Assembly (NCBI GenBank): GCA_964449445.1
Contig: CAYUZT010000001.1
Span: forward strand, 1 to 64,000
Direction of reading: 5' to 3'
DNA from: JABFSS01 sp964449445
GTDB taxonomy: Bacteria; Patescibacteriota; Gracilibacteria; Peribacterales; Peribacteraceae
Length of the DNA: 64,000 nucleotides
The stretch's first letter is position 1, and each line of letters starts with the position of its first letter. A model generated the notes under the pieces. The model was not told the origin of the DNA. It did not search any database and saw only the letters and a list, made by a program, of their open reading frames with translations. The position numbers were made by a program, and so were the translations under genes. Of the stretch, positions 41,804 through 50,311 are shown piece by piece.

Positions 41804-42706
41804 ATGTCTATGCCCATCCCTCTCGAAACCAACGGCCCGAAAATGCAAGACTATCATTGCGCCACGCAGTGTACGTGGTGTGACGGTTGCGGCGACTACG
41901 GCATCTGGACGGCGGCCAAGCGCGCACTTGTGGAGCTCAATATCGCCCCGCATCAGGTTCTCCTCTGTTACGACGTCGGCTGTCATGGCAACGGTTCGGA
42001 TAAGCTCAATGGGTACAGATTCCACGGCCTGCACGGCCGCGTGATTCCCTTTGCGTCGGCTGCGAAGCTCAGCAATACGAATATTCCCGTGATTGCCTTT
42101 GGTGGCGATGGCGCGAGCTTTTCCGAAGGCATCGGGCACTTTATTCACGGCATCCGTAGCAACTACCCCATCACATTCATTCTGCACAATAACGCCAACT
42201 ACGGGCTGACACTTGGGCAGGCGAGCTCACTCACCTGGCAGGGCCAGCCAATGAACTCCAGTCCTAATGGCATCCCCGAGCACACACTCAATTCCATGGA
42301 TCTCGTGTTCGCACTGGAGCCGACGTTCGTTGCGCGGGCATTCAGCGGCAACATTCCTCATCTCACCTCTGTCCTCAAGGCCGCTATCGAACATCAGAAG
42401 CACGGCTTTGCGTTTGTCGATGTGCTCCAGGCGTGCCCCACCTACAACCATTTTGCAACGCATGAGTACCTGCTCGAGAAATGTTACGACGCGAATGCCG
42501 AAGGGCACGATCCACACTGTGATATGCAGAAGGCAAGAGCGTTGGCACTGGATACCGGGAAGAGAATCGCGACCGGTATTCTCTACCAGCGCGAAGATGT
42601 TCCCAGTTTCTACGATCGTCTGAAGTCACGTGAAGGGAAGAAAACGCAGTGCACCGATGAAGTGGCGAAAGTAGATGTGACGGAGTTTATGAAGGAGTTG
42701 GTATGA
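41804..42706 (+). CDS. korB: 2-oxoacid:ferredoxin oxidoreductase beta subunit
   Basis: 300 residues. CTWCDGCGDYGIW near residue 23 gives Cys ligands for the Fe-S cluster. The thiamine diphosphate motif is GGDGASFSEGIGHFIHG...NNANYGLTLGQ. It pairs with the upstream korA. The last 17 codons (ending KVDVTEFMKELV) recur twice downstream as isolated remnants. Substrate (pyruvate, 2-oxoglutarate or another 2-oxoacid) cannot be decided. Confidence 0.94.
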   Translation: MSMPIPLETNGPKMQDYHCATQCTWCDGCGDYGIWTAAKRALVELNIAPHQVLLCYDVGCHGNGSDKLNGYRFHGLHGRVIPFASAAKLSNTNIPVIAFGGDGASFSEGIGHFIHGIRSNYPITFILHNNANYGLTLGQASSLTWQGQPMNSSPNGIPEHTLNSMDLVFALEPTFVARAFSGNIPHLTSVLKAAIEHQKHGFAFVDVLQACPTYNHFATHEYLLEKCYDANAEGHDPHCDMQKARALALDTGKRIATGILYQREDVPSFYDRLKSREGKKTQCTDEVAKVDVTEFMKELV

Positions 42707-42748
42707 TATCGTCCTCGGTACTTTCTCATACGAAAATCGTATATATAG

Positions 42749-43129
42749 TCAATCTTTCGGTTCAATGCGTTGATCCTCGGGATTTTGGATATTCGACTGT
42801 TCTATTCTTTCAAGTGCGTGTGTCAATTTCATTGCAGCTTGGTCGATTTCTTCCGAACTTTTTGCATTCATCACGTTTTTTCTCAAGCTGGGAATAGTAG
42901 CAGCAATTTTGCTCACTTCCATCCTTACTTCTTTCACACGATCAGTCGGCTGTTCTGACCCGCGTGGGCTTGCCTCCACTGGTGACACTGATTCGTGTCT
43001 TGCGCATCCCATCAGGCCAGAAGCAAGCAGAATGAACGCTCCTGATATTCGTAGCAATTCTTGTCTCCTCGGATTCCCAGGTTGTGCATTTCTGGAGGAT
43101 GGAAGCGAATCTATAGATGCTTTCGCCAT
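42749..43129 (-). CDS. Orphan lipoprotein (orphan A at the korB site)
   Basis: 126 residues from ATG at 43129, chosen because a TTGACA/TACTCT promoter lies between it and the more upstream ATGs. A lipoprotein signal peptide (RRQELLRISGAFILLASGLMGC) has a LMGC lipobox at about residue 45. The mature part is polar with a helix (VRMEVSKIAATIPSLRKNV). No family recognised. Tail-to-tail with korB (42-base gap). Confidence 0.55.
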   Translation of the reverse strand: MAKASIDSLPSSRNAQPGNPRRQELLRISGAFILLASGLMGCARHESVSPVEASPRGSEQPTDRVKEVRMEVSKIAATIPSLRKNVMNAKSSEEIDQAAMKLTHALERIEQSNIQNPEDQRIEPKD

Positions 43130-43152
43130 GGGTAGAGGGGTAAGATTTTTCA

Positions 43153-43180
43153 AGAGTATGCCCGTTTTTGGCATTGTCAA
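43153..43180 (-). promoter_or_regulatory. Promoter of orphan A
   Basis: Minus-strand TTGACA (43175-43180), 16-base spacer, TACTCT (43153-43158). The leader to ATG 43129 would be about 16 bases. Confidence 0.5.
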
Positions 43181-43190
43181 TCTTTCTTTC

Positions 43191-43246
43191 CATGCACATT
43201 GATATTCTCGCCTTCTTCTCAAGAGCATTCTCGTGCACGTAGGGTG
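43191..43246 (+). pseudogene. Diverged remnant of the trmD 5' end
   Basis: CCATGCACATT and AGCATTCTCG are shared exactly with the resident trmD start (44780-44850), with CTC.CC.TCTTC between them and about 25 bases missing. It would encode MHIDILAFF, against MHISVLTLF in the resident gene. It directly precedes a korB 3' remnant. Confidence 0.6.
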
Positions 43247-43255
43247 AAGGTGCAG

Positions 43256-43294
43256 AAAGTGGATGTGACGGAGTTTATGAAGGAGTTGGTGTAG
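43256..43294 (+). pseudogene. Remnant of the korB 3' end, copy 2
   Basis: 35 consecutive bases match the korB end with one change, then the stop differs (GTGTAG in place of GTATGA). It encodes KVDVTEFMKELV-stop. It ends six bases before the stop of orphan B. Confidence 0.9.
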
Positions 43295-43299
43295 TACTA

Positions 43300-43881
43300 T
43301 CAGGCTTTTGCCCGCAAAAATAGAGCCTGATTACCACACTGGGAGTCGACTCCGTGCACCGGATGGTCAAAGACATTTCCCTGACACCATTTGGAACGCA
43401 CGAGACCGTTTTTGAGCAATAATCCGACATGAAGGAGCTGCTGAGGGATATTTCCCAAGAAGTCGTCACAGTATCCGTATGCCACGATATCTCCTGGCGC
43501 TGGTGTTCTCGGAAAGATGTATCCTTTTTTCAACAGGTCACGCAGTGGTTTGTCGATGGCGGCGTAACAAGCTTCCCTTTTCCAGTTCTTACCAAGCAAG
43601 ACCTGAAATAGATATCGCGAGCATTCCACATTGTCACGGAGATCTTTCTTCAGATCACGTTGTTCGTACAGTGTGACTTCCGGGCATGTCTGTACTAGAG
43701 CTGTAGCGAATGAGTCTTCGTTACAAGAATGTGTTGAACAGATTGTATCGATTCTTCTCTGAAGAGAATTTGCCATACCATTCATGAGCACTTTTACTGA
43801 TGGCTGACGGTCATGAAAAAATGTCATGAGAACAGCATCCTGACCTAGCTGGACCTGTAACTGGCGGGAAAATTTTTTCAT
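43300..43881 (-). CDS. Orphan B at the korB site, NlpC/P60-like C-terminus
   Basis: 193 residues. The C-terminal third reads PAPGDIVAYGY...LLHVGLLLKNGLVRSKWCQGNVFDHPVHGV, a pattern shared by small NlpC/P60-like or DUF7689-like domains (GDIV, HxG, SKW, HP). The N-terminal part has a stretch of Cys residues (CSTHSCNED, VQTCPEVT) and no signal peptide. A peptidase or amidase is possible, but the catalytic Cys is not obvious. Tail-to-tail with a korB remnant; another remnant follows its start codon. Confidence 0.5.
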   Translation of the reverse strand: MKKFSRQLQVQLGQDAVLMTFFHDRQPSVKVLMNGMANSLQRRIDTICSTHSCNEDSFATALVQTCPEVTLYEQRDLKKDLRDNVECSRYLFQVLLGKNWKREACYAAIDKPLRDLLKKGYIFPRTPAPGDIVAYGYCDDFLGNIPQQLLHVGLLLKNGLVRSKWCQGNVFDHPVHGVDSQCGNQALFLRAKA

Positions 43882-43896
43882 CGCAAGCAGTGTGTG

Positions 43897-43947
43897 GATG
43901 AAATGGCGAAAGTGGATGTGACGGAGCTTATTAAGGAGTTGGTGTAA
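43897..43947 (+). pseudogene. Remnant of the korB 3' end, copy 3
   Basis: 51 bases aligned with the korB end, six differences; it encodes DEMAKVDVTELIKELV-stop against DEVAKVDVTEFMKELV-stop. It ends two bases before the stop of orphan C. Confidence 0.9.
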
Positions 43948-43948
43948 G

Positions 43949-44707
43949 TCACTGCTGATCTTTCAGCAGTTGCTTCACCAATTTCGCAGCAGCCTCAGGA
44001 TCGGGTAATGCTTTTGGCTCACGGAGATCGATAGAGAAGGCGGCAACGGGTTTTTTTGGAGTCATACCGACAACAGACATCTCTTCTTCTCGTGGTTTCT
44101 GTATTGCTCCAATGTCTGCAAGTTTTCCGCGGGGGTCCAAAAGACGATTTGGCAAGATGACGCTTGGACGAAGCTCCTCCTCACCTTCGCATACTACTAT
44201 GGAAATTTTGTCCGTAACGTTACGCATTTTGAACCGACCAGTCAGCACTGGAATGCGTTCTCCTTGGTGGACAAGAACCTCTACGTGAAATGGCAAATAC
44301 GGACAATCTGAAAAATCACTGGTTCGAGATCCATCTTCACTCATTGTTGCAGCTAAACAGGGCCGAGTCTGCCGGGGAATCGATAAGCCACTTGTAAGAA
44401 TTCTGGGCCGAGTGCCTCTATCTGACGATTGAAGTATAGATGGTGATTGGAATACGACGTAGAATTCTTGGCCCTTTGGCATCGTAACATAGGGGTCCTT
44501 TGATTCTTCACCAGCCTGAATAGGAAACAAATTTTCACCCTCTTTTGTGCGAGAGACGACTCGCATGAAGACGGGTATTTCACCTGGGGCCATGAGAACT
44601 CCGTTATGTACTCTGTTATTAACAAGCAAATCTTCAAGAGCACGTTCATGAATTTGATAGTTTGATAGACGCAGAAATTGCCCGGCGGATTCGGTGGATG
44701 CTTTCAT
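43949..44707 (-). CDS. Orphan C at the korB site
   Basis: 252 residues, no recognised family, no signal peptide. The middle is beta-rich (VLMAPGEIPVFMRVVSRTKEG...FYVVFQSPSILQ) and the end helical (DPEAAAKLVKQLLKDQQ). Its promoter (44717-44744) is consensus-like. Tail-to-tail with a korB remnant, head-to-head with trmD. Confidence 0.5.
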   Translation of the reverse strand: MKASTESAGQFLRLSNYQIHERALEDLLVNNRVHNGVLMAPGEIPVFMRVVSRTKEGENLFPIQAGEESKDPYVTMPKGQEFYVVFQSPSILQSSDRGTRPRILTSGLSIPRQTRPCLAATMSEDGSRTSDFSDCPYLPFHVEVLVHQGERIPVLTGRFKMRNVTDKISIVVCEGEEELRPSVILPNRLLDPRGKLADIGAIQKPREEEMSVVGMTPKKPVAAFSIDLREPKALPDPEAAAKLVKQLLKDQQ

Positions 44708-44716
44708 AAGGGGCAG

Positions 44717-44744
44717 ATCGTAGCGTACAGGTGACTGTCGTCAA
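44717..44744 (-). promoter_or_regulatory. Promoter of orphan C
   Basis: Minus-strand TTGACG (44739-44744), 16-base spacer, TACGAT (44717-44722), ending nine bases before the ATG. Confidence 0.5.
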
Positions 44745-44781
44745 ATGTTCTGCAGGCCAAAATCCCGCTATGCTCTCTTCC

Positions 44782-45459
44782 ATGCACATTTCCGTCCTCA
44801 CCCTCTTCCCGGCAATGTTTAGCGGCCCCCTGACCGAGAGCATTCTCGCGCGTGCGCAGGGGGAGGGGAAACTGGAAGTGACGCTCCACGATCTGCGGAA
44901 GTGGGGACTTGGGAAATATAAGCAGATTGATGACAGTCCGTACGGGGGGGGAGCGGGGATGGTGATGAGGGTGGATGTGTTGGTGGAAGCGATCGAGGGG
45001 GTGATAAAGGGTGACAAGGGGGACAAGAGGGACAAGAGTGCTAAAGGGAAGCCTCACAAAATCTATTTCACGCCTCGTGGAAAAAAACTCACGCAGTCGC
45101 GGGTGGAGCAACTCGCGAAGAAAGAGCATCTGATTCTTCTCTGCGGTCACTACGAAGGAGTGGATCAGCGGGTGATTGATGGGTGGATCGACGAGGAAAT
45201 CTCCATTGGTGATTATGTACTCACGGGCGGCGAACTTCCGGCGATGGTGCTGATCGATGCCATTGCACGGCAGATACCTGGAGTGCTGGGGAAAGACGAA
45301 TCGGCGCATGAAGAGAGCTTTTCCAAGTCGCTCAAGCGGAAAAAAGAATATCCCCATTACACACGGCCGGAGGAATTCCGAGGAATGCGCGTGCCAGATG
45401 TGCTTTTGAGCGGACACCATAAGAAGATTGATGAGTGGAGGAAGAAACAGCTACAGTGA
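44782..45459 (+). CDS. trmD: tRNA (guanine-37-N1)-methyltransferase
   Basis: 225 residues from ATG at 44782 (MHISVLTLFPAMFSGPLTES). The trefoil-knot SPOUT motifs are DDSPYGGGAGMVM, CGHYEGVDQRV and SIGDYVLTGGELPAM. It methylates G37 of tRNAs reading CNN codons and prevents frameshifting. A TATGCT hexamer ends seven bases before the ATG. A GACAAG-word repeat adds a Lys/Asp-rich loop (VIKGDKGDKRDKSAKG) near 74-89. Confidence 0.97.
   Translation: MHISVLTLFPAMFSGPLTESILARAQGEGKLEVTLHDLRKWGLGKYKQIDDSPYGGGAGMVMRVDVLVEAIEGVIKGDKGDKRDKSAKGKPHKIYFTPRGKKLTQSRVEQLAKKEHLILLCGHYEGVDQRVIDGWIDEEISIGDYVLTGGELPAMVLIDAIARQIPGVLGKDESAHEESFSKSLKRKKEYPHYTRPEEFRGMRVPDVLLSGHHKKIDEWRKKQLQ
45003..45046 (+). repeat. 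GGACAAG-word insertion inside trmD
   Basis: Three 9-base units of GGACAAGAG type, in frame, in the loop before the KIYFTPRGKKL segment, where TrmD proteins vary in length. Confidence 0.7.
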
Positions 45460-45464
45460 GCTCT

Positions 45465-45875
45465 ATGAAAGACTGGTTGCTCTATTCACTGCTCGCACTG
45501 CTCTTCTGGGGACTGTGGGCGTTCTTCCCGCGGCTTGGGGCTGTATATGTGTCTAGCAAAAGCCTGGTCTTCTATAACACCGTCGGCCAAGTGATTGTCA
45601 CCGGAGCCTTGATGTTCGTGCTTGCGGGTAAAGTGGAATTCCATCCATTAGGCGCTCTGTACGGAATACTCACAGGGATAATGGCCCTCACGGGTTTCTT
45701 CTTCTTCGTTCTTGCGATTCAGAAAGGTAACCCGTCGATTGTGACCGCACTGACGTCGTTATACCCGCTGATTGCTGTTGTCCTCTTTTTCCTCATCTTC
45801 CGTGAGTTCATTACCGTGAAACAGGGGATTGGTGTGGTGCTTGCGCTGGTCTCCGTTGTTCTGCTTGCCCACTGA
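45465..45875 (+). CDS. EamA-type half transporter
   Basis: 136 residues, about five membrane helices. The layout and motifs (LLYSLLALLFWGLWAFFPRLG, ALTSLYPLIAVVLFFLIFREFITVKQGIGVVL) are those of a single EamA repeat of the drug/metabolite transporter superfamily; such half-size proteins work as dimers. Start at 45465 fits the first helix. It follows trmD by five bases and is convergent with the next gene (one-base gap). Substrate unknown. Confidence 0.85.
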   Translation: MKDWLLYSLLALLFWGLWAFFPRLGAVYVSSKSLVFYNTVGQVIVTGALMFVLAGKVEFHPLGALYGILTGIMALTGFFFFVLAIQKGNPSIVTALTSLYPLIAVVLFFLIFREFITVKQGIGVVLALVSVVLLAH

Positions 45876-45876
45876 T

Positions 45877-46551
45877 TCAGCGAGGCGCTGTTCCGCGCGC
45901 AAAGTGACTCGCGATGCCGGCGAATGCTCCCCAGGAGAAGTACCACAGGATCTCCGTTCCCGGGATTCCGGGCGCAAGCAGCCCTCCCACAGAGGTTCCT
46001 GCAAGGAGCCAATACTGCTGCCAATAGCCGGGGAACAGAGCCGATAAGACGACGTAGATCGGCGCGATGAGCAATGCAGTGATGCAACCAGAGAGAATGC
46101 TCAGTTTCAGCAGATCTGGTCGCATGGAGATCATCACGACGGTGCAGAAGAGGAAGAGTCCCGAAGTCACGAAGATCGATTGGAGGTGCAAAACATCACA
46201 AAGCAGAATCAGCAGCGCGAGACAGATGCAAAAGAGACCGAGGAAGATTTTTGGATGGCCGCTTGTCACTTGCACGGATTTTTTCTTCGTGAGCCAGAGC
46301 ACGATGCTGGCCGAGATTCCGGTAATAGCGAATCCGAAAATAGCGTCATCCAGGGAAATATTTCCCCAGTGAATGGCGAGTGGTGGACGCCAGTAGTCGC
46401 GGAAGTACCAGTATTCCGAAAGAATTCCGGCAAATGCTCCAACGATACTCACGCGCATCATCATTCTTTGCAGGTCTCGGCGGGTTACATAGATGAGAGA
46501 CCACACTGCGAGGAGGCTGAGGCCGAGGAGGAGATACGCGAAACGATCCAT
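45877..46551 (-). CDS. Multi-pass membrane protein
   Basis: 224 residues with about seven membrane helices. SEYWYFRDYWRPP and the late PGTEILWYFSWGAFAG recall lycopene-cyclase-domain-type proteins, but the PxEE core motif is altered, so function is open. It follows the DsbA-like gene on the minus strand with a six-base gap. Confidence 0.55.
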   Translation of the reverse strand: MDRFAYLLLGLSLLAVWSLIYVTRRDLQRMMMRVSIVGAFAGILSEYWYFRDYWRPPLAIHWGNISLDDAIFGFAITGISASIVLWLTKKKSVQVTSGHPKIFLGLFCICLALLILLCDVLHLQSIFVTSGLFLFCTVVMISMRPDLLKLSILSGCITALLIAPIYVVLSALFPGYWQQYWLLAGTSVGGLLAPGIPGTEILWYFSWGAFAGIASHFARGTAPR

Positions 46552-46557
46552 CGAAAA

Positions 46558-47274
46558 TCAAGGATTTGCGCGAATGATAGAGGAAATCCAGCCACGCAGG
46601 TCTGCAGAGGAAGGCAAGCCCGTCTGCCGTTGATTGTTCAACATGAATGCGGGGATCAGTGTCACTTGATTGCTATCAATCAATTCCTTCTGCTGTTCCA
46701 GAAGAGCTTTTGTCTCCTTGGCGTCCAGACACTTCCCAAATTCTTTTTCCGACAGTGTGAGTTTTTTCGCAAAGGCGAGGAGCGATTTGCGATCCCGTAG
46801 AGGTGCCTTTATCAAGGCGGTGTGTATTTCCTGGCCTTTGCCAAGCACAGTGCCACACGTGAGTGCCGCCGCTTCAAGCAGAGAATTTTTGTACTTCTGG
46901 AGCGGGATGATGACGATCTGCATCTTCAGCGACCCATCGTCCATAAATTCCTGCTGCAATGGCTCGAGCATGTCCCGGAAAAATTCACTGCAATACTCGC
47001 AGGAGTAATTAGTGAAGACTGTGAGGGTATGTGGTGCATCGCTCTTCCCGATTTCCAGTATTCCGCGATCAGTCAGGCGTTCGGGGAGCGAGCCACTCCC
47101 CGTGGAGGGCGATGAGGAAGACTGCTCCATGGGCAATTCGATAGACGCTGCTGACGCTGCGCTGGAAATTGCCGCAGAGGAGGTTTTTTGCTCCTGGATC
47201 GGCATCTGCGGCAACGGCATGCAGGCCGTAAGAAAGCTCATTGAAGCCAATACTATGACGAACGTGTTGCGCAT
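46558..47274 (-). CDS. DsbA-like thioredoxin-fold lipoprotein
   Basis: 238 residues. It begins MRNTFVIVLASMSFLTAC with a LTAC lipobox at residue 18, followed by a Ser/Ala-rich linker. The thioredoxin/DSBA domain has NYSCEYCSEFF (CxxC redox pair) and TLIPAFMLNNQ with the cis-Pro loop. It would oxidise or isomerise disulfides on the outer side of the membrane. GGAG lies upstream as a possible ribosome site, unusual in this window. Divergent from the WecG/TagA gene. Confidence 0.88.
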   Translation of the reverse strand: MRNTFVIVLASMSFLTACMPLPQMPIQEQKTSSAAISSAASAASIELPMEQSSSSPSTGSGSLPERLTDRGILEIGKSDAPHTLTVFTNYSCEYCSEFFRDMLEPLQQEFMDDGSLKMQIVIIPLQKYKNSLLEAAALTCGTVLGKGQEIHTALIKAPLRDRKSLLAFAKKLTLSEKEFGKCLDAKETKALLEQQKELIDSNQVTLIPAFMLNNQRQTGLPSSADLRGWISSIIRANP

Positions 47275-47311
47275 TGGGACTCCGGAAGAATAACAGATAT
47301 TCTTCTCGTCC

Positions 47312-48037
47312 ATGTCCACTCGCGTCACTATCCTCGGCATTCCGATTGATGCCGTAACACGGGCCGAAGCCGTCGAAACGCTGCGGCATTTTCTTACGGA
47401 ACCCGGTCAGCACCACGTCATGACTCCCAATAATGAAATGCTCGTGGAGTCGACGAGGAATTCGCAGTTTAAGGAGACACTTAGAAAGAGCGCATTGAAT
47501 CTTCCCGATAGTCAGGGCCTCCTGTTCGCCGCATGGTGGACGGGCCAAAAACTTCCTGAGCGTGTGACGGGAGTGGATACCGTGGAAGCTCTTTGCTTGT
47601 CTTTGGATGAGACTCATCCCGTTTTCCTTCTCGGTGCCGCTCCTGGGATTGCCGAAAAAACCGCGTTGGTTCTCCAATCAAAAAATCCACACTTGAAAAT
47701 TGTCGGAACATTCAGCGGGAATCCCAAGACCGAATATTCGCAGGAGATTGTTCGCGCGATCAATGCATCGCGACCGCATTTGATTCTGGTCGCGTTTGGC
47801 GCGCCACAGCAGGATCTGTGGATCGCGGAATACCTCCCTCAGATGCCATCCGTACGGGTTGCCATGGGAGTGGGGGGAACATTCGATTTGATCGCCGGTG
47901 TGAAAACACGCGCACCAAAATTCATCCGGAGCATTGGACTCGAGTGGCTCTGGCGGTTTATTCAAGAACCCTCGCGATGGAGGAGAATGTGGCGGGCGGT
48001 GGTTGTCTTCCTAATTCTCGTTATTCGCGGAGGCTGA
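47312..48037 (+). CDS. WecG/TagA/CpsF-family glycosyltransferase
   Basis: 241 residues, GT26. TPNNEMLVESTRN, LPDSQGLLFAAW (catalytic Asp region), LLGAAPGIAEKT and AFGAPQQDLWI match WecG (UDP-ManNAcA transferase) and TagA (UDP-ManNAc transferase). With the WecB-like and WecC/TviB-like genes in this window a ManNAc(A) linkage is plausible. A TATTCT hexamer ends eight bases before the ATG. The basic C-terminus (RRMWRAVVVFLIL) suggests membrane association. Confidence 0.92.
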   Translation: MSTRVTILGIPIDAVTRAEAVETLRHFLTEPGQHHVMTPNNEMLVESTRNSQFKETLRKSALNLPDSQGLLFAAWWTGQKLPERVTGVDTVEALCLSLDETHPVFLLGAAPGIAEKTALVLQSKNPHLKIVGTFSGNPKTEYSQEIVRAINASRPHLILVAFGAPQQDLWIAEYLPQMPSVRVAMGVGGTFDLIAGVKTRAPKFIRSIGLEWLWRFIQEPSRWRRMWRAVVVFLILVIRGG

Positions 48038-48341
48038 CTTTGTCCTCCACAATCCACTGCTGCACTCCGCGACGCATGCGGATCAGCTTGGGACCGCTCT
48101 TCGTCTCCGCGAGAAGTTCCTGTTTATTCTGCGATGCGCGGAGGAGCGTCACTTCACTGATCTCTTCATCCGGGAGCAGCAACATGACGGCGAGGCTCGC
48201 ATCTTCGGCAGTGAGCGCACCGCGGAGATTAATCGTCGCACGTGCAATCGTCGCGGCAACTCCCACGATCAACGAACACAGGAGCAGTGCCCACGTGATT
48301 GTGTGCGCGTACCGGAAGTGGGAGACGAAGGCGAAGTCCAT
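48021..48341 (-). CDS. Small membrane-anchored protein
   Basis: 106 residues from ATG at 48341, preceded by TATAAT and an AGGGAG ribosome-site-like sequence. One membrane helix (about 14-35) is followed by a small beta-rich domain (LAVMLLLPDEEISEVTLLRAS). No family recognised. It overlaps the convergent glycosyltransferase by 17 bases and is divergent from gpmI. Confidence 0.6.
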   Translation of the reverse strand: MDFAFVSHFRYAHTITWALLLCSLIVGVAATIARATINLRGALTAEDASLAVMLLLPDEEISEVTLLRASQNKQELLAETKSGPKLIRMRRGVQQWIVEDKVSLRE

Positions 48342-48396
48342 ATTGGTGTTTCTCCCTATTATAGCGAAATTCAGAGCTGAATGATAGTGTGCGGGC

Positions 48397-49905
48397 GTGC
48401 GCAAGCTATGCCTTATTATCATTGATGGCTTTGGGATAGCCCCTCCGGGACCGGGGAATGCACGCACGCTTGCGGCAATGCCCACGGTCCGGAAACTCGA
48501 GGAGGCCTGCCCGAATGTGATTATGGCGGCGTCGGGCAACGCCGTCGGCCTTCCCGAAGGACAACAAGGAGCGAGCGAGCCGGGGCACCTGACTATCGGC
48601 GCCGGGCGTGTTGTGTGGCAACCGCTGGAAGAAATCAATCAAGCGATCAAACACGGAACCTTTTTCGATAATCCCGTCCTCATTTCTGCCTGCGAACGTG
48701 CGGCGAAGAATAATGTCCCACTGCATCTCATTGGTCTCTATTCGAGTGGCGGTGTGCACAGTCACATGAACCATTTTCACGCGGCCCTCGAACTTGCAAA
48801 GAAAAAAGGAGTCTCAAAAGTCTTCCTGCATCTTTTTGGTGACGGGCGCGATGTTCCTGAGCAGCATTTCTGCACTGACTTCGATCTTCTGAAGGAAGAA
48901 GTGACAAAACTGCAACTGGGGACGATCGCCTCACTCGTCGGCCGCTACTTCGCCATGGACCGTGACCGGCAATATGCCGATCGCACGAAAATTGCATATG
49001 ATCTCCTCACACAGGGGGTCGGGAAAGAGACGAATGATCTGTGTGAAGGAGCAAAAAAATTCTATCTGGAAGCCAAAGATAAGGAACGGACCGATTACTA
49101 CATTCGCCCGCTGAAAACTCCGCAATTTCAGCCGATCCAACCAGATGATGTCGTCCTCTGCATCAACTTTCGCAGCGATCGAATGATCCAGATTGTCCGC
49201 GCGTTGGAAGCGCAGGACTTCAATGATTTCCCCCGACCCGTACGTGTCACGGACGTCGTCTGCGTCGGTCCATATTCCGATCATCTGCCGGTCGCGTTTC
49301 CGGCTCCGGAGGTGAAGAACACCTTTGGCGAAATTCTCTCCAAAGCCGGCCTCAAGCAGCTGCGCGTGGCTGAGACCGATAAGTTCGCGCATGTTACGTT
49401 CTTCTTCAACGCGCAGACGCATGAACCGTATAAAAATGAAGACCGACTGATCGTTGAATCTCCCAAAGTCAGTAACTTTGCCGAAGTCCCGCAGATGAGC
49501 GCCGACAAAGTCACGCAGACGGTCATTGAGCAGGCAGAAAGCGGAAAGTACGACGTCATCGTGATGAACTATGCGAACCCGGATCTCGTGGGACATGGCG
49601 GCAAACTGGATGCCGTGATCACCGCATGCGAAACTGTCGACCGGAACCTCGCAACGTTGCTGCCCGCGCTGGAGAAGGCTGGATATGACTGGATAATCAC
49701 TGCCGATCATGGGAACGCCGAGGAGATGTACTACCCCGGTACGAAAACGATCTGTCCGAGTCACACGACCAATCCCGTCCAAACATTCGTACATTCACCG
49801 GCCATTACGTCTTCAGCTGATCTCAAAGAGCTCACAGGACTCAAGGATATTGCACCTCTCTGCTTGAAAATCATCGGCTTGTCGGTGCCAAAGGAGATGC
49901 AGTGA
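48397..49905 (+). CDS. gpmI: 2,3-bisphosphoglycerate-independent phosphoglycerate mutase
   Basis: 502 residues, GTG start. It begins KLCLIIIDGFGIAPPGPGNA (first metal Asp). The catalytic Ser is in GLPEGQQGASEPGHLTIGAGR, followed by HSHMNHFHAAL, the phosphatase-lyase His/Asp motifs NYANPDLVGHGG and TADHGNAEEM. Full length (about 510 usual). It interconverts 3- and 2-phosphoglycerate with two Mn ions. A GATAGT hexamer lies eight bases upstream. Confidence 0.96.
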   Translation: MRKLCLIIIDGFGIAPPGPGNARTLAAMPTVRKLEEACPNVIMAASGNAVGLPEGQQGASEPGHLTIGAGRVVWQPLEEINQAIKHGTFFDNPVLISACERAAKNNVPLHLIGLYSSGGVHSHMNHFHAALELAKKKGVSKVFLHLFGDGRDVPEQHFCTDFDLLKEEVTKLQLGTIASLVGRYFAMDRDRQYADRTKIAYDLLTQGVGKETNDLCEGAKKFYLEAKDKERTDYYIRPLKTPQFQPIQPDDVVLCINFRSDRMIQIVRALEAQDFNDFPRPVRVTDVVCVGPYSDHLPVAFPAPEVKNTFGEILSKAGLKQLRVAETDKFAHVTFFFNAQTHEPYKNEDRLIVESPKVSNFAEVPQMSADKVTQTVIEQAESGKYDVIVMNYANPDLVGHGGKLDAVITACETVDRNLATLLPALEKAGYDWIITADHGNAEEMYYPGTKTICPSHTTNPVQTFVHSPAITSSADLKELTGLKDIAPLCLKIIGLSVPKEMQ

Positions 49906-49910
49906 AACTT

Positions 49911-50222
49911 TTAAGAGTCTCTCACTTCCACGCCGGTCATTTTATGCCTCGTGATTTTGGTTCTCAGGACATCCGCTGCATTGTGCGGAATGGACACCAC
50001 CACTCCTCCAAAGACACGCCGCATGGTCGGCTTTTCCGGAAGAAAGTCGCAGCCAATGTTTCGTAGATTCATCAATGCTGCCGACCGTTCTTTTTTCATC
50101 AGAGCAACGAATTGTTCTTCGTTGATTTTTCCGAGTGCGATAGCCCTGAGTAGATCACGCGGATCTTGAATGAAGAGAGAGGCAGGGGCCGGACCGTCGT
50201 CATATGATCGAACATACTGCAT
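49911..50222 (-). CDS. Orphan hypothetical protein downstream of gpmI
   Basis: 103 residues, no recognised family. It contains DPRDLLRAIALGKINEEQFVALMKKE, probably helical. Tail-to-tail with gpmI, five bases apart, the layout seen for the other orphan genes; no copy of the gpmI end was found. Confidence 0.45.
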   Translation of the reverse strand: MQYVRSYDDGPAPASLFIQDPRDLLRAIALGKINEEQFVALMKKERSAALMNLRNIGCDFLPEKPTMRRVFGGVVVSIPHNAADVLRTKITRHKMTGVEVRDS

Positions 50223-50311
50223 AGCGGCACATCGTTCATGGTTTTTGCCTTTCCTGCAAGCTCTCCGTTCCCCAGATCGCCTTTTTGGCTCACAGACGCT
50301 ACGCTAGGGCT

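Noticed and set aside
48931..49794. 287-codon minus-strand open frame opposite gpmI
   Set aside because: Shadow of the phosphoglycerate mutase gene; no protein-like features.
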